From contig JAICXF010000002.1 in assembly GCA_025981625.1 (NCBI GenBank), positions 1-64,000 of the forward strand: a DNA stretch of 64,000 nucleotides. Reading direction: 5' to 3'. Source of the stretch: Sphingomonas sp. (lineage in GTDB: Bacteria; Pseudomonadota; Alphaproteobacteria; Sphingomonadales; Sphingomonadaceae). A model generated the notes under the pieces. The model was not told the origin of the DNA. It did no database searches and saw only the letters and a list, made by a program, of their open reading frames with translations. The first letter of the stretch is position 1; each line of letters starts with the position of its first letter. Positions 26,398 through 35,569 of the stretch are shown here, in pieces. Made by a program: the position numbers and the translations under genes.

Positions 26398-28008
26398 TCA
26401 CGCGAGTTTCTCGATCACGGCGGACCACGGTCCCAGGCGACCGGCACTCACATCTCCCACCGAAATGATTTCGGCGAGCGGATGATCGCTGCGATCGCTC
26501 TCTGAGTCCGAAAGGTTGAATGAACAGCGCAGCTTTGCTCCGTCGGCTTCGCGTTCGAAGACCATGAGGTCCCCCGACGCATCGATGATCCGCATCGCTC
26601 CGTGGTGAAGCGCGGGATGCCGATTGCGAACGTCGAGGCATCGGCGAGTGAAATTCAGGACGGAATCCTCATCCGCGTCCTGCTTATCAATCGCCAGCGG
26701 AGCGTGATTAGCGCCGACCGGCAGCCACGGCTGCGACGGCGAGAAGCCGAGGTTCGGAGCTCCGCTCGACCACGGCATGGGGGTGCGCGCGCCGTCGCGG
26801 CTGAGAGTCTCCGGCCAATTGGCGATGGCTTCCGGATCCCGCAGCTGGTCGAACGGCACGTCAACCTGCGGCAGCCCGAGCTCCTCGCCTTGATACAGGA
26901 TGATCGAGCCGCGCAGCGAGCACAGGAGCAACATCTTGAGCCGTGCGACGCGGTTACGGTACTCCTCATCCGCCCAGCGCGAGATCGCCCGGGGGGCATC
27001 GTGATTCTCGAACGCCCAGCTCGGCCAGCCCGCCTCCTCCGGCCAGTCTTCGGCGACCGAGGCAACGAGCGCCGGCGTCAGCTTGTCGGCGTACAGGAAG
27101 TTGAATCCATAAGCGCTGTTGAGCCGAGCATCGTCGGCGGTGAACGCGTGCATTTCGGCAAGCGGGTCATCACCTCCGACTTCGGCGACGGTGAACCGGC
27201 CGCCGTAGCGGTTGGTGAGCGCACGAATTCGCTCCAGGAATTTGGCGATGTCCGGATGAGACTGGTTGTAGCGGTGCTCCTGGAAGTCGAACGGGCGCGA
27301 CCTTTTGCTTCCGGGCGATGCTGGAGGATTATCGCGCAGCTGCGGGTCGTGCATCGCGAAGTTGATCGCGTCGAGCCGGAAGCCGTCGACGCCGCGATCG
27401 AGCCAGAAAGCCGCGACGTCGAGCAACGCCTGCTGCACGTCCGGATTGTGCACGTTCAGCCCCGGCTGCTCGGCAAGGAAGTTGTGGAAATAATATTGCC
27501 CGCGGCGGGCGTCCCAGGTCCATGCCGGACCGCCGAACACCGACTGCCAGTTCGTCGGCGGCGAACCGTCGGCCTTGGCGTCCGCCCAGACGTACCAGTC
27601 GGCCTTGGGATTGGTCCGGTTCGATCGGCTCTCGCGGAACCAGGGGTGCTGGTCCGAGGTGTGAGAATAGACCTGGTCGATGATGACCTTGAGCTTCAGC
27701 GCATGCGCCCGCTCCACGATTGCGTCGAAGTCGCCCAGCGTTCCGAATATCGGGTCGACCCCGCAATAATCGGCGACGTCGTAACCGAAGTCGCGCATCG
27801 GGGAGGGAAAGAACGGCGATAGCCAGATCGCATCGACCCCTAGGCTCGCTACATAATCGAGCTTTTCGAGGATTCCTGGAAGATCGCCGATGCCGTCGCC
27901 GCTGGAGTCGGCGAAGCTGCGCGGATAGATTTGGTAGATCGCCGCGCCCTTCCACCAGGGCACAGTCGACGAGCTCGTCGAGCTATCCGGTTCGTGCCTA
28001 GCGAGCAT
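26398..28008 (-). CDS. GH13 alpha-glucosidase (cytoplasmic or periplasmic)
   Basis: A 536-residue GH13 enzyme acting on alpha-1,4-linked maltooligosaccharides. The first beta-strand motif is AIYQIYPRSF. The catalytic residues are D213 (GVDGFRLDAINF, nucleophile), E276 (FTVAEVGGDD, acid/base) and D337 (FENHDAPR, stabiliser). The layout resembles the alpha-glucosidase subfamily of sphingomonads and Xanthomonas. I chose ATG 28008, which overlaps the amylase stop by 11 bp. No signal peptide is present with this start, so it likely works in the cytoplasm on imported maltodextrins. Confidence 0.92.
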   Translation of the reverse strand: MLARHEPDSSTSSSTVPWWKGAAIYQIYPRSFADSSGDGIGDLPGILEKLDYVASLGVDAIWLSPFFPSPMRDFGYDVADYCGVDPIFGTLGDFDAIVERAHALKLKVIIDQVYSHTSDQHPWFRESRSNRTNPKADWYVWADAKADGSPPTNWQSVFGGPAWTWDARRGQYYFHNFLAEQPGLNVHNPDVQQALLDVAAFWLDRGVDGFRLDAINFAMHDPQLRDNPPASPGSKRSRPFDFQEHRYNQSHPDIAKFLERIRALTNRYGGRFTVAEVGGDDPLAEMHAFTADDARLNSAYGFNFLYADKLTPALVASVAEDWPEEAGWPSWAFENHDAPRAISRWADEEYRNRVARLKMLLLCSLRGSIILYQGEELGLPQVDVPFDQLRDPEAIANWPETLSRDGARTPMPWSSGAPNLGFSPSQPWLPVGANHAPLAIDKQDADEDSVLNFTRRCLDVRNRHPALHHGAMRIIDASGDLMVFEREADGAKLRCSFNLSDSESDRSDHPLAEIISVGDVSAGRLGPWSAVIEKLA

Positions 28009-29830
28009 CGCAAACCGAGTAGCCGAGCGGCGGCAAATCGACGCTGACTGTTCCTGGGGCGTCCGCCGCAGCCGGGCATGTGCCGGCGAGCGTCTCGAAG
28101 GTCCTCGATCGTGTTTCGACGCGAACATGCTGATGGATCGCGTTCATGGACGTGTTGAACAGCAGGAGCATTTCGCGACCATTCGCCGGATCGAAGCGGG
28201 ACACCGCGAACAGGCCCGGCTTGGCGGACGAGAAGCGCACCAGCTGGAGGCCGCGCGTCAAAGCCGCATGACTCGTGCGGATGTGCGCCAGGCGGCTGAT
28301 TTCGCGATAAAGCGGGCGTGTGGGATCGAAGTTCGACTGCGCGGTCGTCGCATTGCTGCCAATCAGCCGGCTCCGATTGTCGCTGGCCACCTTGCTCGCG
28401 AACATGTCCTGCCGCGACTGCTGGTCGCCGCCCGTCCCGGCGAAGCCCTGCTCGTCCCCGTAATAGATGGTCGGCACGCCCCGAAGCGTGAGCAGCATCG
28501 CATGCCCGAGCATGTCGCGTCGGAGCAGCTCCTCCGGCGACGCATTGGGCCACGCCTTGCTGATGAAATAGCCGAACCGCCCCTGGTCATGATTGCCGAG
28601 GAAGGTCGGAAGTCTCAGCGCCGCCGCCGCGCCGCCCTCGTAGAGCGCGTCATCGCGAAAGAGCGTCGCGAGCTCGTCGGTTCCCGCGCCGTTCACGACA
28701 TCGATGACGGCGTGCATGAACGGGAAATCGAGCACCGAGGGCAGCTTGTCGACGCGCGTGTTCACCGCCGTGTGCGCGGGGTCCATCCGGTCGGTCGAAA
28801 CCTCGCCGAAGATATGAAAATTGGGGATCCCGTCGCGGTGCGCGCGATCGAGGATCGCGGGCACGAACTTCTGCCAGAATTCCGCGTCGACGTGCTGCGC
28901 GGTGTCGATTCGGAAGCCGTCGACCCGGTACTTGTCGATCCACGCCGAATAGATGTCGATCATGCCCTGGATGACGCGCGGGTTCTCCGTGAACACGTCG
29001 TCGAGACCGACGAAATCGCCCATCGTGCTCGACTCGCCGCGAAAGGTGCTGTCGCCGCGGTTGTGATAGTAGATCGGGTTGTTCAGCCAGGCCGGCGCCT
29101 TGATGTTCCGCTCGGCGGGATGGACTTCGACCGTATAGGCATAGTTCGGGTCGGTCAGCCGCGCGAAATTGGCGGCCGAGCCATCTCGCTCGCCGGTAAA
29201 GCCGGGGTTGATCGCAGGCCCGCCCGGGCCGCCGCGCCGCTGATATGGATAATCGGCGATGCTCCGGTACGGGCAGTCGCCGTGGCCTACACATTCCTTG
29301 AAATAGATGACGTCCGCCGTGTGATTGACGACGATGTCCATGTAGAGCTTGAGGCCGCGCCGGTGCGCCGCATCGACCAGAGCCTTGAAATCCGCGTCGG
29401 TGCCAAGGTGCGGGTCGACATGGGTGAAATCGGTAATCCAATAGCCGTGATAGCCGGCGCTCTCCTGTCCGGGCGGCCCCTGAACGGCCTTGTTCTTGAA
29501 CACCGGCGTCAGCCAGACGGCAGTCGCGCCGAGCGCCTGGATGTAATCCAGCCGACGGGTCAGCCCCTTGAGGTCGCCGCCGTGGAAGAAGCCGGTGGAA
29601 GTCGGATCGAAGCCGTTGGTCAGCCGATCGCCGCCGAGGCCTCCCCGGTCGTTCGACGGATCGCCGTTCTCGAACCGGTCGGGCATGACGAAATAGATGA
29701 CTTCGTCCTGTGGCAGCCGCGCGCGGTAATCGGCGGCGGAGGCCGGTGGCGCTGGACGCGCGGCAGCTGCCAACGCCGGAAATGCCGTGGCCAACGCGAT
29801 AAGCGATATAGCTCCGCCCAGGGGCTTCAT
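27998..29830 (-). CDS. Exported GH13 alpha-amylase / neopullulanase-like enzyme
   Basis: A 610-residue GH13 protein with a signal peptide (MKPLGGAISLIALATAFPALAAA). It has the N-terminal EVIYFVMPDRFENGDPSN and the catalytic triad D309 (VDGFRIDTAQH), E343 (FHIFGEVSTD) and D414 (FLGNHDQGR). It would cleave starch or longer maltodextrins outside the cytoplasm. It is coupled by a 4-bp ATGA overlap to the halogenase gene before it and overlaps the alpha-glucosidase gene after it, so all three are made together. Cyclomaltodextrinase-like specificity is possible. Confidence 0.92.
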   Translation of the reverse strand: MKPLGGAISLIALATAFPALAAAARPAPPASAADYRARLPQDEVIYFVMPDRFENGDPSNDRGGLGGDRLTNGFDPTSTGFFHGGDLKGLTRRLDYIQALGATAVWLTPVFKNKAVQGPPGQESAGYHGYWITDFTHVDPHLGTDADFKALVDAAHRRGLKLYMDIVVNHTADVIYFKECVGHGDCPYRSIADYPYQRRGGPGGPAINPGFTGERDGSAANFARLTDPNYAYTVEVHPAERNIKAPAWLNNPIYYHNRGDSTFRGESSTMGDFVGLDDVFTENPRVIQGMIDIYSAWIDKYRVDGFRIDTAQHVDAEFWQKFVPAILDRAHRDGIPNFHIFGEVSTDRMDPAHTAVNTRVDKLPSVLDFPFMHAVIDVVNGAGTDELATLFRDDALYEGGAAAALRLPTFLGNHDQGRFGYFISKAWPNASPEELLRRDMLGHAMLLTLRGVPTIYYGDEQGFAGTGGDQQSRQDMFASKVASDNRSRLIGSNATTAQSNFDPTRPLYREISRLAHIRTSHAALTRGLQLVRFSSAKPGLFAVSRFDPANGREMLLLFNTSMNAIHQHVRVETRSRTFETLAGTCPAAADAPGTVSVDLPPLGYSVCDAR

Positions 29831-31341
29831 TGGCTCTCTTTCACCTGCTCACCGACTACGGCCGCCACGAATTGGCGGTGCGAGGGGAGGCTTTCGGCCT
29901 TGAGCCGATAGCTCCTTGCCAGGCTGTCGAGGAACGGGCCGATGTCTTCCGCGGGAACGTTGTCGGCGAGCGGCGACCAGCTTTCGGGCATGATCCCGTG
30001 ACCGATCATCACCTGTCCCCAGCTGTCGTCGAGGAACAGTTCATCCTCCTCGCGCATGAACAGGCCCGCTTCGCTGAACAGCGCGATCTTCTCGGCCAGC
30101 GTCGGTGGCAACTCCATCCGGCGGCACTCATCCCAGAAAGGGTCGCCCGCGCGCTGGTTCGCGAAATAGTGAAGCGTGATGAAGTCGCGGACCCGCTCCC
30201 ACTCGCTGGTGGACAGGCGATTGAATGTGTCGCGGGCCGACGCCGTCCGGGTCAGGTCGCCGGGCAACAGGTTCAGAAAACGTCCGAGCGCCGACTGCAC
30301 GAGATGGATGCTGGTCGATTCCAGCGGCTCCATGAACCCGGCCGAGAGGCCCAGCGCCAGGCAGTTGTGCGACCAGAACTCGGCGCGCCGGCCGCTGGTG
30401 AAGCGGATCGGCCTCGGATCGGCAAGCGGAGCGCCGTCGAGATTGTCGAGCAGGATCGAAGCCGCTTCGTCGTCCGAGATGAAATCCCTGCAATAGACGT
30501 GCCCGTTGCCGGTCCGGTGCTGCAGCGGGATGCGCCATTGCCATCCGGCGCGGCGCGCCATCGCCTGCGTGTAGGGCCGGAAGGCGTCGCTGGATTCGCA
30601 GGCCACCGTGATCGCCGAATTGCACGGCAGCCATCGGCTCCAGTCGACGAACGGAACGTCGCACGTCTTGCCGAGCAGCAGGCTTCGAAAGCCGGTGCAA
30701 TCGATGAAGAAGCTGCCCGGAATACGTCGCTCTCCGTTCAGCAGCAGCGCGGTGAGATCGCCGCTGTCGCCGTTTCGTTCAACGTCGACGATGAGCCCCT
30801 CGACACGGCGAACACCGCGCTGCTCGGCATAGTCGCGCAGCATCTTTGCGAACAGCGACGCGTCGAAGTGATAGGCGTAAGCCAAGTCCGGACTGGTGTT
30901 CGTTCCAGCATTCCTGGCCATGCGGCCGAGCCGCGCTGCAGCGATGTTGAAGCAATAGTCCCCGAACTCCCCGGCGACGCCAAGCCCTCGTCCGCGGAGC
31001 CATAGCTGCCGGAACGGGATCAGCCCGACGCCGCGCCCGGTGTAGCCGAAGCTGTGAATGTACGACGAGCCGTCGCCAGACCAGTTGGCGAACTCGATCC
31101 CGAGCTTGAACGTCGCATTGGTCCGCCGCACGAACTCGGCCTGATCGAGCCCCAGTCCGGTGACCAAATTGTGGATCTGCGGGATCGTTGCCTCGCCCAC
31201 GCCCACGGTCCCGATCTCATCGGATTCGACCAGCGTGATCGTCGCGCAATCGCCGAGAAAGCGCGCGAACGTCGCCGCTGCCACCCAGCCCGCCGTTCCG
31301 CCTCCGGCAATGGTGATTTCGAGAGGCGCGGACTGGCTCAT
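29827..31341 (-). CDS. Flavin-dependent tryptophan halogenase family protein (B)
   Basis: A 504-residue PrnA/RebH-family flavoprotein. It has the FAD motif ITIAGGGTAGWVAAATF and the WxWxIP motif (GWQWRIPLQ). The catalytic Lys falls at K79 (TNATFKLGIEFANW), the same number as in RebH, and the Glu is in MEPLESTSIHLV. It is clearly diverged from the other halogenase homologue in this operon. The first gene after the TonB receptor (57 bp gap) and coupled to the amylase. Similar genes accompany TonB receptors in Caulobacter and Xanthomonas carbohydrate loci, where the role is unknown. Confidence 0.88.
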   Translation of the reverse strand: MSQSAPLEITIAGGGTAGWVAAATFARFLGDCATITLVESDEIGTVGVGEATIPQIHNLVTGLGLDQAEFVRRTNATFKLGIEFANWSGDGSSYIHSFGYTGRGVGLIPFRQLWLRGRGLGVAGEFGDYCFNIAAARLGRMARNAGTNTSPDLAYAYHFDASLFAKMLRDYAEQRGVRRVEGLIVDVERNGDSGDLTALLLNGERRIPGSFFIDCTGFRSLLLGKTCDVPFVDWSRWLPCNSAITVACESSDAFRPYTQAMARRAGWQWRIPLQHRTGNGHVYCRDFISDDEAASILLDNLDGAPLADPRPIRFTSGRRAEFWSHNCLALGLSAGFMEPLESTSIHLVQSALGRFLNLLPGDLTRTASARDTFNRLSTSEWERVRDFITLHYFANQRAGDPFWDECRRMELPPTLAEKIALFSEAGLFMREEDELFLDDSWGQVMIGHGIMPESWSPLADNVPAEDIGPFLDSLARSYRLKAESLPSHRQFVAAVVGEQVKESQ

Positions 31342-31398
31342 GGCTAAGGCAATAGAGGAAAAGGCCCGGCGGCGCGCAATGCCGCCGGGATGCTCAGA

Positions 31399-34278
31399 TC
31401 AGAAGCCGCGTTCCGGCGCCGGCGCGGGTGGCGGCGGCGGAGGAGGCGGTGCCGGGCAAGCCGCCGTGGCGAGGATCACCGCGCCATCGGCGCAAGTCTG
31501 CGTCGCGGGCGGCGGAGCCGGCGGGGGCGGCGGCGGAGCGGGTGGGGGCGGCGGCGGAGCCGGAGGGGCAACGCCGAACTTGTAGGTCGCCCCGATCAGG
31601 AACCGGCGGCCAAAGGTCTGATATTTGAGCCATGCGTCGGGCTGGTTTTGAATTCCCAGCGTCGCTTCGCGCTCGTTGGTGAGGTTCTGCCCCTGAAGGT
31701 ACAGTGAGAGGCCTCGAAGTCCCGAGGTGCTCGGGAAGTCATAGCCAATCTGCGCATCGAAAAGCGTCTCCGCGAGCACGTACTGGCGGTCGAGGCTTCC
31801 GCTGAACAGCACGAAATCACCCTGGAAAGCGGAGCGATAGCGCATGCTTCCCCGGACGCTGAAGCCATTCTTCTCGTAGAAGGCGGTCAGGTTCGCGACC
31901 CACTTTGAGTAACCCGGAATGGTGGTGATATTGCCGTTGAAGTCCTTGATGCTCGTCTTCGTGTAGCCGACTCCGCCGGTAAGGCCGAAGCCCTCGAGCG
32001 ACTGCGAGAAGATATCGAACGGCACTGTTCCCGCGAGCTCGGCACCGTACATGTACCCGCCATGCGTGTTCACGCTGCCGCTGAAGAATCCGATCGGCGT
32101 TGACGGCACCGGTTCGTTGGCAGGCGGCGGGAATTGCGAATAGTCGAAGTTCGTCGACGTGCCGCCAGCGATGTAGGTGTCGATGTGCTTGTAGAAAGTC
32201 TGTAGCGCGACGTAGCCCTTGGAGCCGAAATACTTCTCGAGGTTCAGGTCGACGGCTTTGGCCTGGTAGGGCCGAAGGAACGGGTTGCCGCCACCGCCGC
32301 TGTAGATCCGGAGCGTCGCATCGTAGTTGAAGGTGATCGCGTTGTTGAGGTCGGTCAGCCGAGGCCGCATATACTCCTTGGACGCGGCGAAACGCACCAC
32401 CCATCCGTTCTGCCAGCGGAAGTTGAGGTTCAGGCTGGGCAGCCACATCCAGTAGGAATCATGGGCCCGTGGGTACGCAAGGCTCGTTGAAACGAGATCG
32501 GTGTGCACGCCCTGGAATCCGATATTTCCGGTCAGAGTCGCGCTGCCCAGGTCCGCGTCCAGCGGCGCCATGATATAGGGCGTCAAAACCTTCTCACGCA
32601 CGTGGTAGCCGCTATTTGGCTGAGTGTTGTCGATGTACCGAAGGATGCCCTGCGATTCGACGGCTCGGGGATCCCACGAAAGGATCGGACCGAACCCGCG
32701 ATCGAGCGTGAACGTCGGCTGCAAAATGCTGCTTGGGATGGCCGCTTGCACCTGGCCTGCCGGTGGCGACAGGAAACCCTCGAGCTGCGACAGCGTCTTG
32801 TCGCGGTCGGTATAGTCCACGCCGACCTTGATCGACTTGATCAGGCTTCCGAAGTCGCGCTCGATCTCGCCACGAAGCTCCTTGAGGTCGTCCTTGCTCG
32901 TCCGCAGCTTGTCGTAGCCGGCCTGGACCTGGCTCGGGCCCGACCATCCTTCGACGTCCGTCAGCACCAGCGCCGAATTGGCGCCGTTGTAATTGCTCAC
33001 ATATTCAGGACCGTGGCTGGTGTCATTGTAGGAAACAGTGGCACATCCTTGCGCGAGAACGCAGGTCGGTCCCTGGTTGCGTCCGTACATGATGCCGGCG
33101 GTCGTCTCGATGTGATGCTCGGTGCGGTCGGTCCGCGACCAGCTGACGTCGGCCATCGCTTTCCAGCCGTTGTGACCGTCCCACAACCCGTTCCAGCCCA
33201 GTGCGTATTGATCCGCTTTGTGGTCGGTGGCGTAATTTTCGATCAGCGGCAGGCCCTGGATCGTCGCTGCCGTCACGATGCCGTTGGACGAGGTTTCACT
33301 AAGGACGTTGTTGAACGGACTGTACTTGAAGGGCATTTCGAAGCCCTTCTGATCGATGTCGTCCGTGAAATGCGAATAGAAGCCGTCGAGCGTCATCGTG
33401 AGATTGTCGCTCAGCCGCCCCTGCAGGGTCGCGGTGGTGCCGAGGCGCTTCAGCTGGTCCGTCTCGTACCAGGTCTTCACCCCGTACATGCCCTGATTGC
33501 CGCTGGGATAATCGGAATAACCCCAGGCATTCCAGTCGCGGGTCTGATACGGCTCGTCGGTGTAGGCGGCCGAGAGGGCAAGGCCGATCGTGTCGTGCGC
33601 GAACTGGTCGACGAAAGTGCCGAAAACGCGTCCGCCCTTATCCTTCGACTTGGGCAGCAGCTTCTGGTCGACGTACGCCCCGCGCACGCCGACGGCGAGG
33701 ACCCGATGACCATAGTCGAGCGGCCGGATGGTCCGCATGTCGATGCTGCCGACGAGGCCGCCTGCCGTGTGATCCGCCTCGGCCGTCTTGTAGATATCGA
33801 CGCCGGCGAGGATTTCGGATGGGTACTGGTCGAACTCGACGGCGCGGCTGTCGTTGGTCGTGGTCTGCTGACGGCCGTTCAGGGTGGTGGTCGAGAAGTC
33901 CGGACCGAACCCGCGGATCGAGATGATCGTCGCGCGTCCGTTGTTCCGCTGCGCGGCGAGGCCTGGGAGACGGGCGATCGATTCGGCGATGCTGTTGTCG
34001 GGCAGCTTGCCGATGTCTTCCGCAGTGACCGACTCGACGACCGTTTCCGAATTCTTCTTCTTGGCGGTGGCGCTGCGAAGCGCGGCACGGAAGCCGGTGA
34101 CGACGATCGTCTGATCGTTCGAACTGGTGGTCTGCGCATTGGCCTGGGTGTCGGTCGGAGGCGCCGGCTGGGTCGCGGTCGCGGTCTGCGCCCAGGCTGG
34201 AGTGGCGCAGAGCGTTGCCGCCAGCGCCACCTGGCTGACCGCCGCCCCGAGCAGCGAACGCGAAGAAAGTCGAATCAT
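31399..34278 (-). CDS. TonB-dependent receptor, probably for maltodextrin, with Pro-rich C-terminal tail
   Basis: A 959-residue outer-membrane transporter. It has a signal peptide (MIRLSSRSLLGAAVSQVALA, cleavage near PAWAQ) and a TonB box in DQTIVVTGF. The plug domain (about residues 60-190) contains DNSIAESIARLPG and a 22-strand barrel follows. The layout matches the sphingomonad/Caulobacter group that includes the Caulobacter maltodextrin receptor MalA; the substrate is inferred from the amylase and glucosidases beside it. The barrel appears to end at GATYKFGV, and about 55 further residues form two poly-Pro runs around TQTCADGAVILATAACP, an unusual tail. The ATG at 34278 follows AAAGGGGTG. 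Confidence 0.9.
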   Translation of the reverse strand: MIRLSSRSLLGAAVSQVALAATLCATPAWAQTATATQPAPPTDTQANAQTTSSNDQTIVVTGFRAALRSATAKKKNSETVVESVTAEDIGKLPDNSIAESIARLPGLAAQRNNGRATIISIRGFGPDFSTTTLNGRQQTTTNDSRAVEFDQYPSEILAGVDIYKTAEADHTAGGLVGSIDMRTIRPLDYGHRVLAVGVRGAYVDQKLLPKSKDKGGRVFGTFVDQFAHDTIGLALSAAYTDEPYQTRDWNAWGYSDYPSGNQGMYGVKTWYETDQLKRLGTTATLQGRLSDNLTMTLDGFYSHFTDDIDQKGFEMPFKYSPFNNVLSETSSNGIVTAATIQGLPLIENYATDHKADQYALGWNGLWDGHNGWKAMADVSWSRTDRTEHHIETTAGIMYGRNQGPTCVLAQGCATVSYNDTSHGPEYVSNYNGANSALVLTDVEGWSGPSQVQAGYDKLRTSKDDLKELRGEIERDFGSLIKSIKVGVDYTDRDKTLSQLEGFLSPPAGQVQAAIPSSILQPTFTLDRGFGPILSWDPRAVESQGILRYIDNTQPNSGYHVREKVLTPYIMAPLDADLGSATLTGNIGFQGVHTDLVSTSLAYPRAHDSYWMWLPSLNLNFRWQNGWVVRFAASKEYMRPRLTDLNNAITFNYDATLRIYSGGGGNPFLRPYQAKAVDLNLEKYFGSKGYVALQTFYKHIDTYIAGGTSTNFDYSQFPPPANEPVPSTPIGFFSGSVNTHGGYMYGAELAGTVPFDIFSQSLEGFGLTGGVGYTKTSIKDFNGNITTIPGYSKWVANLTAFYEKNGFSVRGSMRYRSAFQGDFVLFSGSLDRQYVLAETLFDAQIGYDFPSTSGLRGLSLYLQGQNLTNEREATLGIQNQPDAWLKYQTFGRRFLIGATYKFGVAPPAPPPPPPAPPPPPPAPPPATQTCADGAVILATAACPAPPPPPPPPAPAPERGF

Positions 34279-34399
34279 GGTGCACCCCTTTTGTCGGCGC
34301 ACTCGCGCCGGGCCTTGTTGCAGTTCTGGAGGGTAATCCCTCTCTCCCGGCCTCACGGATATCAGAGCTTTTCGGGAGCGGAACGGGTTGGACGGCACT

Positions 34400-34424
34400 A
34401 CATACGTATTCACATACGTATTCA
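34400..34424. promoter_or_regulatory. Tandem operator, probable LacI-family binding sites
   Basis: ACATACGTATTC occurs twice head to tail (34400-34411 and 34412-34423) with no gap, and each copy holds the palindrome ATACGTAT. The pair sits 22 bp before the LacI start and about 120 bp before the receptor start, in the shared divergent region. A related half-match lies before the MFS gene at 35495. Confidence 0.65.
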
Positions 34425-34445
34425 GAGGAGTAAGCTCGCTCGCCA

Positions 34446-35471
34446 ATGGAGAGGCGGCCGACCTCATTCGATATCGCGGCGCTGGCGGGGGTGTCGCAGC
34501 CGACAGTCTCGCGGGCGCTCAGCGGAAATCCTTCCGTCAGCGAGGAGACGCGCGCGCGCGTCCTCGCCGCGGCCGAGCAGCTCAATTACAAGGTCGACAA
34601 GAACGCCTCGGGGCTGAGGCGACGCTCGTCGAGGACCCTGGCGCTATTGTTCTTCGAGGAGCATGCGCCCGGCGGCGCGCTCATCAATCCGTTTTATTTG
34701 TCGCTGCTCGGGCCGATGGTGCGCTGCTGCGCCGAGAAGGGCTACGACCTGCTCATCTCGTTCCAGCAGCTCTCGTCCGACTGGCACGTGGACTATGAGG
34801 ACAGCCACAAGGCCGACGGCATCATCCTGCTCGGCTACGGCGACTATCTCCTGTACCGGCCCAAGCTTCAGCAATTGATCGAGCGCGGCGCTCATTTCGT
34901 TCGCTGGGGCTCGGCGGGCGGAGGGGAACTCGGCGCGACCGTGTCGTGCGACAACGAGCAGGGCGGGTTCGATGCCACCTCTCATCTGCTGCAGCAGGGG
35001 CGCCGGCGAATTGCGTTCGTCGGAACGGTCGATCCGGGCTATCCGGAATTCCTCGATCGCTGGAACGGTTATTGCCGGGCGTTGCGCGCGGCGGGAATCG
35101 AGCCCGACGAGCGGCTTCAGATCGACGGCGACGCGACCGAAGACGCGGGAGCGACTTCGGTCCGGCGCATGATCGCCCGCGAGGCTGAATTCGACGCCGT
35201 CTTCGCCGCCTCCGATGTGACGGCGATCGGCGTCATGCACGCCTTGCAGGGGATGGGCCGGCAAGTTCCGGCCGATGTCGCGATCGTCGGCTTCGACGAC
35301 ATACCGGCGGCGAGCCTCTCGAGCCCGCGGCTGACGACCGTCAGCCAGAACCCGCGCCAGGCGAGCGAAGCGCTGATCGACGCGATCATCACCTCGATCG
35401 AAGGCGGCAGCGTGACGAGCCAGTTGCTTCCGGCGCGGCTGATCGTGCGGGAATCGAGCGTGATCGCCTGA
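34446..35471 (+). CDS. LacI-family transcriptional regulator of the alpha-glucan locus
   Basis: A 341-residue repressor. The N-terminal helix-turn-helix and hinge are clear (FDIAALAGVSQPTVSRALSG, then SVSEETRARVLAAAEQLNY). A periplasmic-binding-protein-like ligand domain follows, with VAIVGFDDIPAASLSSPRLTTV typical of the family. It is divergent from the receptor operon and upstream of the transporter, so it most likely represses both and responds to a maltooligosaccharide, as MalR does in Caulobacter; ligand identity is inferred. GAGGAG lies 15 bp before the ATG, a rather long spacing. Autoregulation is suggested by the tandem operator overlapping its own leader. Confidence 0.92.
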   Translation: MERRPTSFDIAALAGVSQPTVSRALSGNPSVSEETRARVLAAAEQLNYKVDKNASGLRRRSSRTLALLFFEEHAPGGALINPFYLSLLGPMVRCCAEKGYDLLISFQQLSSDWHVDYEDSHKADGIILLGYGDYLLYRPKLQQLIERGAHFVRWGSAGGGELGATVSCDNEQGGFDATSHLLQQGRRRIAFVGTVDPGYPEFLDRWNGYCRALRAAGIEPDERLQIDGDATEDAGATSVRRMIAREAEFDAVFAASDVTAIGVMHALQGMGRQVPADVAIVGFDDIPAASLSSPRLTTVSQNPRQASEALIDAIITSIEGGSVTSQLLPARLIVRESSVIA

Positions 35472-35494
35472 GTCCCGCCCACAAACGACAGCGC

Positions 35495-35505
35495 ATTCGT
35501 ATTCA
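35495..35505. promoter_or_regulatory. Candidate third LacI-type operator before the MFS gene
   Basis: ATTCGTATTCA differs at one position from the ATACGTATTCA core of the tandem operator. It lies 65 bp before the MFS start and just after the LacI stop, where an operator for the transporter and GH31 genes would be expected. The match is short, so support is moderate. Confidence 0.4.
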
Positions 35506-35569
35506 CGGCTGCTGACGCCGTTGTGTGCCCGCCGGCCATCTGCCAGCGTTGGCCGCGGGGAGAGAGCGC

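Noticed and set aside
28127..29911. 594-residue plus-strand frame opposite the amylase gene
   Set aside because: Antisense shadow; the minus strand has a complete GH13 catalytic set and a signal peptide.
31399..31600. GC-rich tract at the receptor 3' end as a possible frameshift hotspot or assembly error
   Set aside because: The frame stays open and ends with a normal stop, and the Pro-rich tail contains an ordered Cys segment rather than noise; kept as a finding instead.
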